Shown here: piece by piece, positions 51,400-59,408 of the stretch
How positions within the stretch are numbered: position 1 is the first letter of the stretch
How the letters are laid out: each line of letters opens with the position of its first letter
Origin: Arthrobacter antioxidans
Lineage (GTDB): Bacteria > Actinomycetota > Actinomycetes > Actinomycetales > Micrococcaceae
DNA: 64,000 nt
Direction: 5' to 3'
NCBI RefSeq assembly: GCF_023100725.1
Contig: NZ_CP095501.1
Coordinates: forward strand, 1,550,001 to 1,614,000
Position numbers and translations under genes: made by a program
The notes under the pieces: generated by a model
Seen by the model: only the letters and a program-made list of their open reading frames with translations
What the model was told of the DNA's origin: nothing
Databases searched by the model: none

Positions 51400-52353
51400 C
51401 TAGGATGCGGGGTCTTCGAGTGGACGTGCGCACCGGAAGCCGATATGCGAGGTCGCCGTGTCCTCGGTCTGCGGGGAGCGGGCGGCCGGGCGGTAGCGGA
51501 GGCAGTACTCCGGAGCGCACAGGTGCGAGCCTCCCTTGAGGACGCGGCGGGGGATGCCGGACCCGGGCTCAGCGCTCTCGGCGGCCCTGTCCCGGTGCGG
51601 GGTGCAGGCGCATCCGCTGACCTGTCGGTGACTCGCTGATGTGTCGACCGAGTCGTGGCGGGCCGAGTAGTAGGTGCTGGTCCACTCCCACACGTTCCCG
51701 ATCATGTCGAGGAGCCCGTACCCGTTCGCAGGGAACGTCCCGACCGGGGAGGTCCCCTTCCACCCGTTCGCACCCGTGTGGAGGTAGGGGAATCGTCCCT
51801 GCCACGTGTTGGCCATCAGCACGCCGTCCGGCCTGACCTCGTCACCCCACGCATAGGCGAATTCATCGGACAGTCCGCCCCTGGCGGCGAATTCCCACTC
51901 GACTTCCTCCGGTAATCGTTTGCCGACCCAGGCCGCATAGGCGCCGGCGTCCGCGAAGGATACCTGCACCACCGGGTGGTCCTCCTTGCCGTCGATGGAC
52001 GATCCGGGCCCCAGCGGCTGCCGCCAGCACGCGCCCGGGACCCAGCGCCACCACTGTGTCCAGTCACCCAGGTCCACCGGACCGGGTGACGGCGTGAAGA
52101 CCAACCCGCCCGGGGCCAGGTCCTGGGGTGACAGGCCGGGAAACCCGACCGGGTCCAGCGGCCGCTCGGCCACCGTCACGTACCTCGTTGCCGCGACGAA
52201 GACGGCGAAGTCCGCGTTGGTGACGGGACGCTCGTCCAGTTCGAAGGGTGGTACGCGCACCTGGTGCCGGGGCCCCTCGTCGGCGTAGAACTCCTCCGAT
52301 CCCATCCGGAACTCACCGGCCGGGATGTGCAGCATCGCGGGCGTCACAGGCAT
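51400..52353 (-). CDS. Formylglycine-generating enzyme (SUMF1 family)
   Basis: FGE oxidises a cysteine in sulfatases to formylglycine, using copper and oxygen. The 317-residue protein has the full FGE-sulfatase domain: IPAGEFRMGS at the start, LDERPVTNADFAVFV, HPVVQVSFADAGAYAAWVGKRLPEEVEWEFAARGG, GLLDMIGNVWEW, and GGSHLCAPEYCLRYRPAAR, in which Cys279 and Cys284 are the catalytic pair. A sulfatase with the CxPSR site is divergent next door, so the client is obvious. The start ATG has no strong ribosome binding site; an internal ATG at 52335 is possible. Confidence 0.94.
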   Translation of the reverse strand: MPVTPAMLHIPAGEFRMGSEEFYADEGPRHQVRVPPFELDERPVTNADFAVFVAATRYVTVAERPLDPVGFPGLSPQDLAPGGLVFTPSPGPVDLGDWTQWWRWVPGACWRQPLGPGSSIDGKEDHPVVQVSFADAGAYAAWVGKRLPEEVEWEFAARGGLSDEFAYAWGDEVRPDGVLMANTWQGRFPYLHTGANGWKGTSPVGTFPANGYGLLDMIGNVWEWTSTYYSARHDSVDTSASHRQVSGCACTPHRDRAAESAEPGSGIPRRVLKGGSHLCAPEYCLRYRPAARSPQTEDTATSHIGFRCARPLEDPAS

Positions 52354-52582
52354 GCCGGGCGTCCCCTTCCCCTTCCGCGGGGGCCGGCTGCTCCGTCAGG
52401 TGGGGGCCCGACGCTGTCCACCGGCCATGGCGGGACCGATGCTACCCGCTGTCGCACCATCCCTCCAGAGCCCGTCCGGCGCCCACGGCCGATGGGTTCA
52501 TTCCTTTGGGGTGAGGCGGATGCCGACCGCGCGGGACAGGGTGAGGGAGCAAACCAGCAGAACAACAACCTCGAGGAGTCCC

Positions 52583-54943
52583 ATGTCGATCACGGAGTAC
52601 AACCCGGGTGACCGGTTCCCGGGCGTCATCGGGCGGACCGTCGAGGAGTCGAAGCCGGCCTGGCCCGCTCCCCGACGGGCTCCTGACGGAGCGCCGAACG
52701 TGGTGCTCGTCGTCCTCGACGACGTGGGCTACGGGCAGATCTCCTGCTTCGGCGGACTGGTGGAGACACCGAACATCGACCGCGTCGCGGCGAGCGGCCT
52801 GCGGTACGCGAATATGCACACGACCGCACTGTGTTCACCGAGTCGGTCGTGCATCCTGACCGGCCGCAACCATCATTCCAACGGTGTTGCCAGCATCATG
52901 GAGCTGGCCACCGGCTTCCCCGGCTACGACGGCAGGATGCCGTTCGAGAACGGCATGCTGCCGGAGATGTTGATCGACCACGGCTACAACACGTTCTGTG
53001 TGGGCAAGTGGCATCTGTCGCCGTCCGAGGACAATTCCCCGGCAGGGCCGTTCCACCGGCGGCCTCTCGGGCGTGGATTCGAACGCTACTACGGGTTCCT
53101 GGGCGGCGAGACCAACCAGTGGTACCCCGATCTCACCCAGGACAACGCGTCGGTCCAGCAGCCGCGGCTGCCCGAGGACGGCTACCACCTGAGTGAGGAT
53201 CTCGCGGATCAGGCCATCAGGATGATCCTGGACAGCGAGGCCAACGCACCGGACAAGCCGTTCTTCATGTACTACGCCCCCGGGGCAGGACACGCCCCGC
53301 ACCACGTGCCGAAGGACTGGGCGGACCGGTACCGCGGCCGGTTCGACGAGGGGTGGGACGCGTACCGGGAAACGGTGTTCGCCCGGCAGAAGGAGATCGG
53401 CCTGTTCCCGGCCGACGCCGGACTATCCCCCCGCGACCCCGATGTACCGGAGTGGGACTCGCTGAACGCCGACGAGCGTCGGTTGTACGCACGGATGATG
53501 GAGGTCTACGCCGGGTTCGTCTCGCATGCCGACCACCACTTCGGACGCGTGCTGGACACCCTCCAGCAGATCGGTGAACTCGACAACACACTGGTCATGG
53601 TCATCTCGGACAACGGCGCCTCGGGCGAAGGCGGTGTGACGGGCTCCTTCAACGAGATGCTGTTCTTCAATCAGGTTCCCGAGAAGTTCGAGGACAACCT
53701 TGCCAAGATCGACGAACTGGGCGGCGCCCGGGCCTACAACCACTATCCGTGGGGGTGGACGTGGGCGGGCAACACGCCGTTCCGGCGCTGGAAGCGTGAG
53801 ACGTACCGTGGTGGGGCGACCGACCCGTTCGTCGTCGCCTGGCCTGCGCGGATCGCGGCACGCGGCGAAGTCCGCAGCCAGTACGCCCACGCCATCGATC
53901 TGGTGCCTACGGTTCTCGACGCCCTGAAATTGGAGCCGCCGGCCGCCGTGCGCGGAGTCACCCAGGCACCCATCGAAGGGGTCAGCTTCGCCCAGTCCTT
54001 CGACACGGCGGACGCACCGACCGGCCACGCCACGCAGTACTTCGAGATGTTCGGCCACAGGGCGATCCATCACGACGGGTGGCGGGCCGTGTGCCCCTGG
54101 CCGGGACCGAGTTATACGGAGGCCGCGGCCGCGGGTCGCCGGATGGGAGAGCCGATCACCCCGGAGGTCCTCGAGCGGCTCGACGCGAGCGGATGGGAGC
54201 TCTACGACATCACCGCGGATCCCACCGAGTCGTCCGACCTCGCTGCCGAGCACCCCGACCAGCTGCGGAAGCTGATCGCCCTGTGGTGGGAGGAAGCCGA
54301 GAAATACAAGGTCCTGCCCCTGGACGGTTCGCTGCAGGAACGTCTGACGACCGAGCGTCCGCAGACATCGAGGCCACGAACCCGCTTCACCTATCGCCCC
54401 CACACCTCCCTGGTCCCGGCTTTCGCGGCTCCGCCGGTCCTCAACCGGCCCCACTCCATCGAGGCCGACGTCGAGATTCCCGTCGACGACACCAGCGGCG
54501 TTCTCATCGCCCAGGGTGGAGATGCCGGCGGCTACACCTTCTTCATGGACGGCGGACGCCTGCGGTACGTCTACAACTATGTGGGCCGCGAACAGTTCGA
54601 AGTGTCGTCCTCCGCACCGCTCTCTCCAGGACGGCACACCCTCCGCTACGAATTCGAGCCCACGGGCCGGCCCGACTTCACGGTGGGCAAAGGAACACCC
54701 GGACGCGCCCAGCTCTACATCGACGGCACCCTGGTCGGGAACGCGGACTTCCCCTACACCACGCCGCTCCTCTTCGAACTCGAAGGACTCAGTTGCGGAT
54801 ACGACTTCGGCGCCCCGGCGACCAAGAACTATCAGCCACCGTTCACCTTCACGGGCACGATCCACTCGGTCACCATCGAGGTGTCCGGCGACCTGATTCG
54901 CGACCACGACGCCGACATAGCACGGCTGATGGCGCAGCAGTGA
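52583..54943 (+). CDS. Sulfatase (arylsulfatase type)
   Basis: The 786-residue protein is a type I sulfatase. NVVLVVLDDVGYGQISCFGG holds the metal-binding Asp pair. LCSPSRSCILTGRNHH contains the FGE target CSPSR, with Cys84 to become formylglycine. CVGKWHLSP and VISDNGASGEGG supply further active-site residues. A C-terminal beta domain of about 150 residues follows (YTFFMDGGRLRYVYNYVG, GYDFGAPATKNY). No signal peptide is seen, so it acts in the cytoplasm. GAGGAG supports ATG 52583. It leads fmdB and fmdA in a probable operon. Confidence 0.94.
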   Translation: MSITEYNPGDRFPGVIGRTVEESKPAWPAPRRAPDGAPNVVLVVLDDVGYGQISCFGGLVETPNIDRVAASGLRYANMHTTALCSPSRSCILTGRNHHSNGVASIMELATGFPGYDGRMPFENGMLPEMLIDHGYNTFCVGKWHLSPSEDNSPAGPFHRRPLGRGFERYYGFLGGETNQWYPDLTQDNASVQQPRLPEDGYHLSEDLADQAIRMILDSEANAPDKPFFMYYAPGAGHAPHHVPKDWADRYRGRFDEGWDAYRETVFARQKEIGLFPADAGLSPRDPDVPEWDSLNADERRLYARMMEVYAGFVSHADHHFGRVLDTLQQIGELDNTLVMVISDNGASGEGGVTGSFNEMLFFNQVPEKFEDNLAKIDELGGARAYNHYPWGWTWAGNTPFRRWKRETYRGGATDPFVVAWPARIAARGEVRSQYAHAIDLVPTVLDALKLEPPAAVRGVTQAPIEGVSFAQSFDTADAPTGHATQYFEMFGHRAIHHDGWRAVCPWPGPSYTEAAAAGRRMGEPITPEVLERLDASGWELYDITADPTESSDLAAEHPDQLRKLIALWWEEAEKYKVLPLDGSLQERLTTERPQTSRPRTRFTYRPHTSLVPAFAAPPVLNRPHSIEADVEIPVDDTSGVLIAQGGDAGGYTFFMDGGRLRYVYNYVGREQFEVSSSAPLSPGRHTLRYEFEPTGRPDFTVGKGTPGRAQLYIDGTLVGNADFPYTTPLLFELEGLSCGYDFGAPATKNYQPPFTFTGTIHSVTIEVSGDLIRDHDADIARLMAQQ

Positions 54944-54982
54944 GCCCGAGAACGGCCTCGCTCGGAAAGAAGGGTGTTCATC

Positions 54983-55270
54983 ATGCCGATCTACGAGTAC
55001 CACTGCCCCCGATGCGACGTGTACGAGATCATCCGCGGCATGGGGGCGGCGCCCGCGGAGGATGCCTGCCCCACCTGCGGGGAGCCGGCCCGGCGGAAGA
55101 TCAGTGCACCCCACGTCTCCAGGACGGGAACATCGGCCTTCCGGCTGATCGACTCGACCGAACGCAGCGCAGCGGAACCCGGGGTGGTCTCCGGGAGCCT
55201 TCCGTCCACCGGCAGAGGGAACTCTGTCTACCCGACGAATCCTCTTCACCGGAAACTGCCGCGCCCCTAG
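54983..55270 (+). CDS. FmdB-type zinc-ribbon protein
   Basis: The 95-residue protein begins MPIYEYHCPRCDVYEII, with a zinc ribbon from CPRC (residues 8-11) and CPTC in DACPTCGEPARRKIS. This is the FmdB/CxxC_CxxC_SSSS regulatory family, first found with the formamidase gene fmdA in Methylophilus. A C-terminal variable tail follows. AAGAAGGG precedes ATG 54983; the GTG at 54974 is a less likely start. It lies 39 bp after the sulfatase and 36 bp before fmdA. Confidence 0.88.
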   Translation: MPIYEYHCPRCDVYEIIRGMGAAPAEDACPTCGEPARRKISAPHVSRTGTSAFRLIDSTERSAAEPGVVSGSLPSTGRGNSVYPTNPLHRKLPRP

Positions 55271-55306
55271 TCCCGGCGCGCGGCGACGATCATCAAAGGA
55301 GATGAA

Positions 55307-56563
55307 ATGCCTGACGTCATATTCCCGCTCGATTCGACCAGGAAGTTCGAGGACCAGGAGAAAGTCGGACACAATCGCTGGCACCCCGAGATTCCCCCGG
55401 TGGCCACCGTGAAGCCCGGGGACTCCTTCAGGGTCCACTGTCGGGAATGGTTCGACGGCGCCATCGTCAACGACGATTCCGCCGACGACATCCTGAATGC
55501 TCCGCTCCTCACGGTCCACAAACTCAGTGGCCCCTTCGCCGTGGAAGGAGTGAAGCCGGGGGACCTCCTCGTCGTCGACATCCTGGATGTCGGCCCGATC
55601 CCCCAGGAGGATTCGGGTCCGCTCGCCGGGCAGGGGTGGGGGTACACCGGCATCTTCTCGCGGAACAACGGCGGCGGGTTCCTGACCGACCAGTTCCCCG
55701 ACGCCTACAAGGCCATCTGGGACTTCAGCGGGCAGGTGGCGACCTCGCGCCATGTGCCGGAGGTGTCCTACGTGGGTCTCATCCACCCGGGCCTGATGGG
55801 CACGGCGCCGTCCGCCGGCCTGCTGGCGACGTGGAACAAGCGGGAGGGGGACCTGATTGCCACGGACCCGCACCGCGTCCCCCCGCTCGCCCTGCCGCCC
55901 GAGGCGGAGCACGCCCTGCTCGGGGGCCTGCCGGCGTCGGAGTTCGACCGCGTGGCCGGGGAGGCGGCCCGCACGGCGCCGCCCCGGGAGAACGGCGGCA
56001 ACCAGGACATCAAGAACCTGTCGAAGGGCTCCCGGATCTTCTACCCCGTGTTCGTGGACGGGGCGAACCTGTCCCTGGGCGATCTCCACTTCTCGCAGGG
56101 CGACGGCGAGATCACGTTCTGCGGTGCGATCGAGATGGGCGGCTTCATCGACCTCCGGGTCGACGTCATCAGGGGCGGCATGGACACCTACGGCGTGAGC
56201 GAGAATGCCATCTTCATGCCCGGCATCGTCGAGCCCCGGTACAGCGAATGGATCGCGTTCTCCGGCACCTCCGTGACCCTCGACGGCACGCAGCACTACC
56301 TCGACTCGCACCTGTCCTACCAGCGGGCCTGCCTGCACGCGATCGACTACCTGACGAAGTTCGGCTACAGCCCGGAGCAGGCCTACCTGCTGCTGGGCTC
56401 GGCGCCGATCGAGGGCAGGCTCTCGGGCGTGGTGGACATTCCCAACTCCTGCTCCACCGTCTACATCCCCACGGCGATCTTCGACTTCGACGTCCGCCCC
56501 TCCGCGGCCGGCCCACACAGGATCGACCCCGGCATGGGTGCGCCGAGGTCGAGCAACACCTAG
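55307..56563 (+). CDS. fmdA: Formamidase/acetamidase FmdA
   Basis: FmdA hydrolyses formamide to formate and ammonia. The 418-residue protein matches the family throughout: HNRWHPEIPPVATVKPGDSFRVHCREWFDGAI at the start, GPFAVEGVKPGDLLVVDILDVG, HPGLMGTAPS, GGNQDIKNLSKGSRIFYPVFVDGANLSLGDLHFSQGDGEI, and GLLSGVVDI-like DIPNSCSTVYIPTAIFDFDV. AAAGGAG precedes the ATG. It is the third gene behind the sulfatase and fmdB, followed by a strong hairpin. Why a sulfatase and an amidase are together is unclear. Confidence 0.94.
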   Translation: MPDVIFPLDSTRKFEDQEKVGHNRWHPEIPPVATVKPGDSFRVHCREWFDGAIVNDDSADDILNAPLLTVHKLSGPFAVEGVKPGDLLVVDILDVGPIPQEDSGPLAGQGWGYTGIFSRNNGGGFLTDQFPDAYKAIWDFSGQVATSRHVPEVSYVGLIHPGLMGTAPSAGLLATWNKREGDLIATDPHRVPPLALPPEAEHALLGGLPASEFDRVAGEAARTAPPRENGGNQDIKNLSKGSRIFYPVFVDGANLSLGDLHFSQGDGEITFCGAIEMGGFIDLRVDVIRGGMDTYGVSENAIFMPGIVEPRYSEWIAFSGTSVTLDGTQHYLDSHLSYQRACLHAIDYLTKFGYSPEQAYLLLGSAPIEGRLSGVVDIPNSCSTVYIPTAIFDFDVRPSAAGPHRIDPGMGAPRSSNT

Positions 56564-56579
56564 GCCCATCAGATCCCGC

Positions 56580-56620
56580 CTGCGCCGGTGGGGCCGATCG
56601 GATCGGGCCCACCGGCGCAG
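56580..56620 (+). terminator. Strong hairpin terminator after fmdA
   Basis: CTGCGCCGGTGGG (56580-56592) and CCCACCGGCGCAG (56608-56620) form a perfect 13-bp stem with a 15-nt loop, 16 bp after the stop. It separates the sulfatase-fmdBA operon from the GntR operon. Confidence 0.75.
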
Positions 56621-56659
56621 CCGTGCCCTCCAGATCCAGGCATGCCATCCGTTCGACCC

Positions 56660-56704
56660 TTGACGTGGAGGCACCACGGCGGTTAACTAGTCAAGTAACT
56701 AACC
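56660..56704 (+). promoter_or_regulatory. Promoter and overlapping operator of the GntR(YtrA)-ABC operon
   Basis: TTGACG (56660-56665) and TTAACT (56683-56688) are 17 bp apart. Starting over the -10 box is an imperfect AT-rich inverted repeat, GGTTAACTAGT (56681-56691) and AAGTAACTAACC (56693-56704). YtrA-type GntR repressors bind such palindromes in their own promoters. Confidence 0.65.
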
Positions 56705-56723
56705 AGTTGACCCGGAGGCCGCG

Positions 56724-57092
56724 GTGATCGAGGAAGGCAAGCCCCTGTTCGTGCAGATCGCCGAGCAGGTCGAGGACTCGATCGTGGACGGGAGCATCGC
56801 CGAGGAGGCGCAGGCTCCTTCGACGAACGAACTCGCCGCCTTCTACCGCATCAATCCGGCGACCGCGGCGAAGGGGGTGAACATGCTCGTCGACAAGGGA
56901 GTGCTCTACAAGCGTCGGGGGATCGGCATGTTCGTCGCCGCCGGCGCACGCGAGCTGCTGCTCAGCGAGCGGCGCAGCGACTTCGCCCTCCGCTATGTGC
57001 AGCCCCTGCTTGCCGAGGCCCGCAGGATCGGGCTCGAACCGGACGACGTCGCCAGCCTCGTCCGTGCCGGTGCTGCACCGGCAACACCCTAG
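56724..57092 (+). CDS. GntR family (YtrA type) transcriptional regulator
   Basis: The 122-residue protein has the winged-helix domain (LFVQIAEQVEDSIVDGSIAEEAQAPSTNELAAFYRINPATAAKGVNMLVDKGVLYKRRGIGMFV), followed by a short helical tail of about 45 residues, the mark of the YtrA subfamily. That subfamily controls ABC transporter operons that it heads, usually in response to cell-wall antibiotics or similar stress. CGGAGG precedes the GTG. ABC, permease and AlkD-like genes follow at 23, -4 and -1 bp. Confidence 0.92.
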   Translation: MIEEGKPLFVQIAEQVEDSIVDGSIAEEAQAPSTNELAAFYRINPATAAKGVNMLVDKGVLYKRRGIGMFVAAGARELLLSERRSDFALRYVQPLLAEARRIGLEPDDVASLVRAGAAPATP

Positions 57093-57115
57093 GACCTGTC
57101 GGATCGAAGGACATC

Positions 57116-58036
57116 ATGGACCCTGTCATCGAGGTCACGAACCTCACGAAACGCTACAAGGACGTACTGGCCCTCGACGACGTCGGCTTCGACATCCAGC
57201 GGGACACCATCTACGGCTTCCTGGGACGCAACGGAGCCGGCAAGACGACGGCGATGTCGATCCTCACGGCGCAGAACCTCCCGACGAGCGGGCGGGTGCG
57301 CGTCTTCGGTGAGGACCCCTACGAGAACGCGCGCGTGCTCAGCCGCATGTGCTTCGTGCGCGAGAGCCAGAAGTATCCCGACGATGCGACGCCGCGCCAT
57401 GCGTTCACCTCCGCCCGCCTGTTCTTCCCCCGGTGGGACCAGGGTCTCGCCGACGAGCTCGTGGACGAGTTCCAGCTGCCGCTCAAGCGCACGATCAAGA
57501 AGCTCTCGCGCGGGCAGCTCTCGGCCGTCGGCGTCATCATCGGTCTCGCGTCCCGCGCGGAGATCACCTTCTTCGACGAGCCGTATCTCGGCCTGGACGC
57601 CGTTGCCCGCCAGATCTTCTACGACCGCCTCCTGACCGACTACGCGGAGCATCCGCGGACGGTGCTCCTCTCCAGCCACCTCATCGACGAGGTCTCGAAC
57701 CTCATCGAGCGCGTGCTCGTGATCGACGCTGGGCGCATCATCATGGACCGGTCCACGGAGGACGCCCGCGCAGAGGCGACCAACGTCGTCGGCGACTCCG
57801 CCATCGTGGAGCGGGCCCTGCACGGCCACGAGGTCATCCACCGCGAGAGCCTCGGCCGCGTGGCATCCGTGACGATCCTCGGTCGTCTCGACGACGGCGA
57901 GCGGGCGGCGCTCGCCGCGAGCGGACTCGATCTCGCGCCCGTCTCCCTGCAGCAGCTCATCGTGCGCCTCACCCAGCAGAAGACGCCCGGCCCCGGAGCG
58001 CTCGCCGAGGCCACCCAGGAAGGAAGCCTCCGATGA
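57116..58036 (+). CDS. ABC transporter ATP-binding protein (YtrB-like)
   Basis: The 306-residue ATPase has Walker A GRNGAGKTT, Walker B ITFFDEPYLGLD, an H-loop in LLSSHLIDE and a degenerate signature (KKLSRGQLSAVGVIIGLA). Note that the region before Walker B reads SRGQ instead of SGGQ. A C-terminal extension of about 90 residues follows the ABC domain, as in many drug or lantibiotic exporters. Its stop shares ATGA with the permease. The partner permease and YtrA-type regulator suggest export of a compound that stresses the cell. Confidence 0.9.
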   Translation: MDPVIEVTNLTKRYKDVLALDDVGFDIQRDTIYGFLGRNGAGKTTAMSILTAQNLPTSGRVRVFGEDPYENARVLSRMCFVRESQKYPDDATPRHAFTSARLFFPRWDQGLADELVDEFQLPLKRTIKKLSRGQLSAVGVIIGLASRAEITFFDEPYLGLDAVARQIFYDRLLTDYAEHPRTVLLSSHLIDEVSNLIERVLVIDAGRIIMDRSTEDARAEATNVVGDSAIVERALHGHEVIHRESLGRVASVTILGRLDDGERAALAASGLDLAPVSLQQLIVRLTQQKTPGPGALAEATQEGSLR

Positions 58037-58773
58037 CCACCCTCGAGTCCGGTGCCGCGACACGCCCTCCCGCCGTGCGCAACCGCACGCGCAACGTGGT
58101 GCGCCTGCAGTTCGTCAATACACAGACGTTCCTCTGGGTACCGGCCCTCGTGCTGGGCGGCGCCTGGGTCCTCACGATGCTCATCTACTGGATCCTCCAG
58201 AACGCAGGGGTCAGCGGGGTGAAGACCGGTGGGGGCTCACAGGCCCCACTGTGGTACTTCCTGTGGGTCGGCATCCAGGCCATGACCATGACGTTCCCCT
58301 TCTCGCAGTCGATGAGCCTGACGCGCCGGGAGTTCTACCTCGGCTCCCTCGCCGCCGCGGCCGTGAGCGGCGTCGGGATGGCCTGCGCGTTCGTGCTGCT
58401 CGGTCTTCTCGAGCAGGCGACGGACGGCTACGGCATGAACGGCTACTTCGCCTACCTCGCGTGGGTGTGGGAGGCCGGACCGCTCGCGGCGGGCCTGACG
58501 TACTTCGTCCTCACGATGCTGTTCTTCATCATCGGTTTCTGGTTCGCCACGATCTACAAGAGGTACGGCACGATGGTGCTCACCATCGTCATGATCGGCC
58601 TCGGCCTCGTGTTCGTAGGCCTCATCGCGCTCGCGACGTGGCAGCAGGCCTGGCCGACGGTGGGGCAGTGGGTCCTCGACGCCGGTTCGCTGGGACTGAC
58701 GCTGTGGGCGATCGCCCTGGGTGCGCTGCTGGCGGTCGGTTCCTACCTCACGCTGCGCAGGATGCCGGCCTGA
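58033..58773 (+). CDS. ABC transporter permease
   Basis: The 246-residue protein has six hydrophobic helices (WVPALVLGGAWVLTMLIYWIL, then others up to LGLTLWAIALGALLAVGSYLTL) and a short charged N-terminus. No family signature is visible beyond the general two-component exporter permease shape, in which one ABC protein serves one permease gene, as a homodimer. Its ATG overlaps the ATPase stop, and its TGA overlaps the ATG of the AlkD-like gene (TGATG). The substrate is unknown. Confidence 0.85.
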   Translation: MTTLESGAATRPPAVRNRTRNVVRLQFVNTQTFLWVPALVLGGAWVLTMLIYWILQNAGVSGVKTGGGSQAPLWYFLWVGIQAMTMTFPFSQSMSLTRREFYLGSLAAAAVSGVGMACAFVLLGLLEQATDGYGMNGYFAYLAWVWEAGPLAAGLTYFVLTMLFFIIGFWFATIYKRYGTMVLTIVMIGLGLVFVGLIALATWQQAWPTVGQWVLDAGSLGLTLWAIALGALLAVGSYLTLRRMPA

Positions 58774-59393
58774 TGAGCACGCCCTCCGACGCTGCCGCCT
58801 TCATCGACGACGCCCTCCAGTACGAGAGCTCCTGGGAGCGCGCCGAGGACTACGAGCGGCGCTTGGGGACGCGCCTCGAGTACTACGGGGCCTCCATCGG
58901 CGCGATCCGCGGGACCGTCCGCAATGCGGAACGCCGGTACCCGGAGCTGGGGCACGACGACGTCACCGCCCTCGCCTCCGACCTCTGGTCCCGTCCCGTG
59001 TTCGAACGCCGCCTGGCGGCCGTGGTGCTGCTGCAGTCGGCGGGCCGGCTGCTGCGCCACTCCGACCTCACCCGCATCGAGGGCTTCCTCCGCTCGGCGC
59101 ACCTGCCCGAACTGGCGGATCCGCTCGCGGTGGACGTGGTGGGGCCGCTGCTCCTGCGGCTGCGCGGCCAGGATGCCCTCCGGGCGGCGTCCGTCCTGGA
59201 CCGGTGGGCGGCCGGCGAGGACGCCGCGCTGCGCCGGGCGGCGGTCCTGGCCCACCTGCCGGCCTTCCGGGCGGGGCAGGGCGACGACGCCTCGTTCCGT
59301 CGGACGGTCCGCCTCGTCTCGGGCGCCGGGCAGGGACGCATGCCCGCGGTCGAGGAGGCCGTCGACCTGGTGCGGGGCAGCGGCGCGGCCTGA
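58773..59393 (+). CDS. DNA alkylation repair (AlkD-like HEAT) protein
   Basis: The 206-residue protein resembles the AlkD family of HEAT-repeat DNA glycosylases, which remove bulky and cationic alkylated bases. The likeness is in RLEYYGASIGAIRGTVRNAERRYPELGHDDVTALASDLWSRPVFERRLAAVVLLQ and in DRWAAGEDAALRRAAVLAHL. In canonical AlkD, catalytic Trp and Asp residues lie in a WDxxD-like helix and a WxRR-like one; here the matching places read AVDVVG and ALRR, so the tryptophans seem lost (by eye). It is the last gene of the YtrA-ABC operon, with its ATG overlapping the permease stop. The role may be repair, or a non-catalytic one. Confidence 0.7.
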   Translation: MSTPSDAAAFIDDALQYESSWERAEDYERRLGTRLEYYGASIGAIRGTVRNAERRYPELGHDDVTALASDLWSRPVFERRLAAVVLLQSAGRLLRHSDLTRIEGFLRSAHLPELADPLAVDVVGPLLLRLRGQDALRAASVLDRWAAGEDAALRRAAVLAHLPAFRAGQGDDASFRRTVRLVSGAGQGRMPAVEEAVDLVRGSGAA

Positions 59394-59408
59394 AGGGGCC
59401 GCAGGGCG

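Noticed and set aside
53423-56677. Long open frame antisense to sulfatase, fmdB and fmdA.
   Set aside because: Same GC effect; it has no ribosome binding site or domain, and the sense genes are complete.
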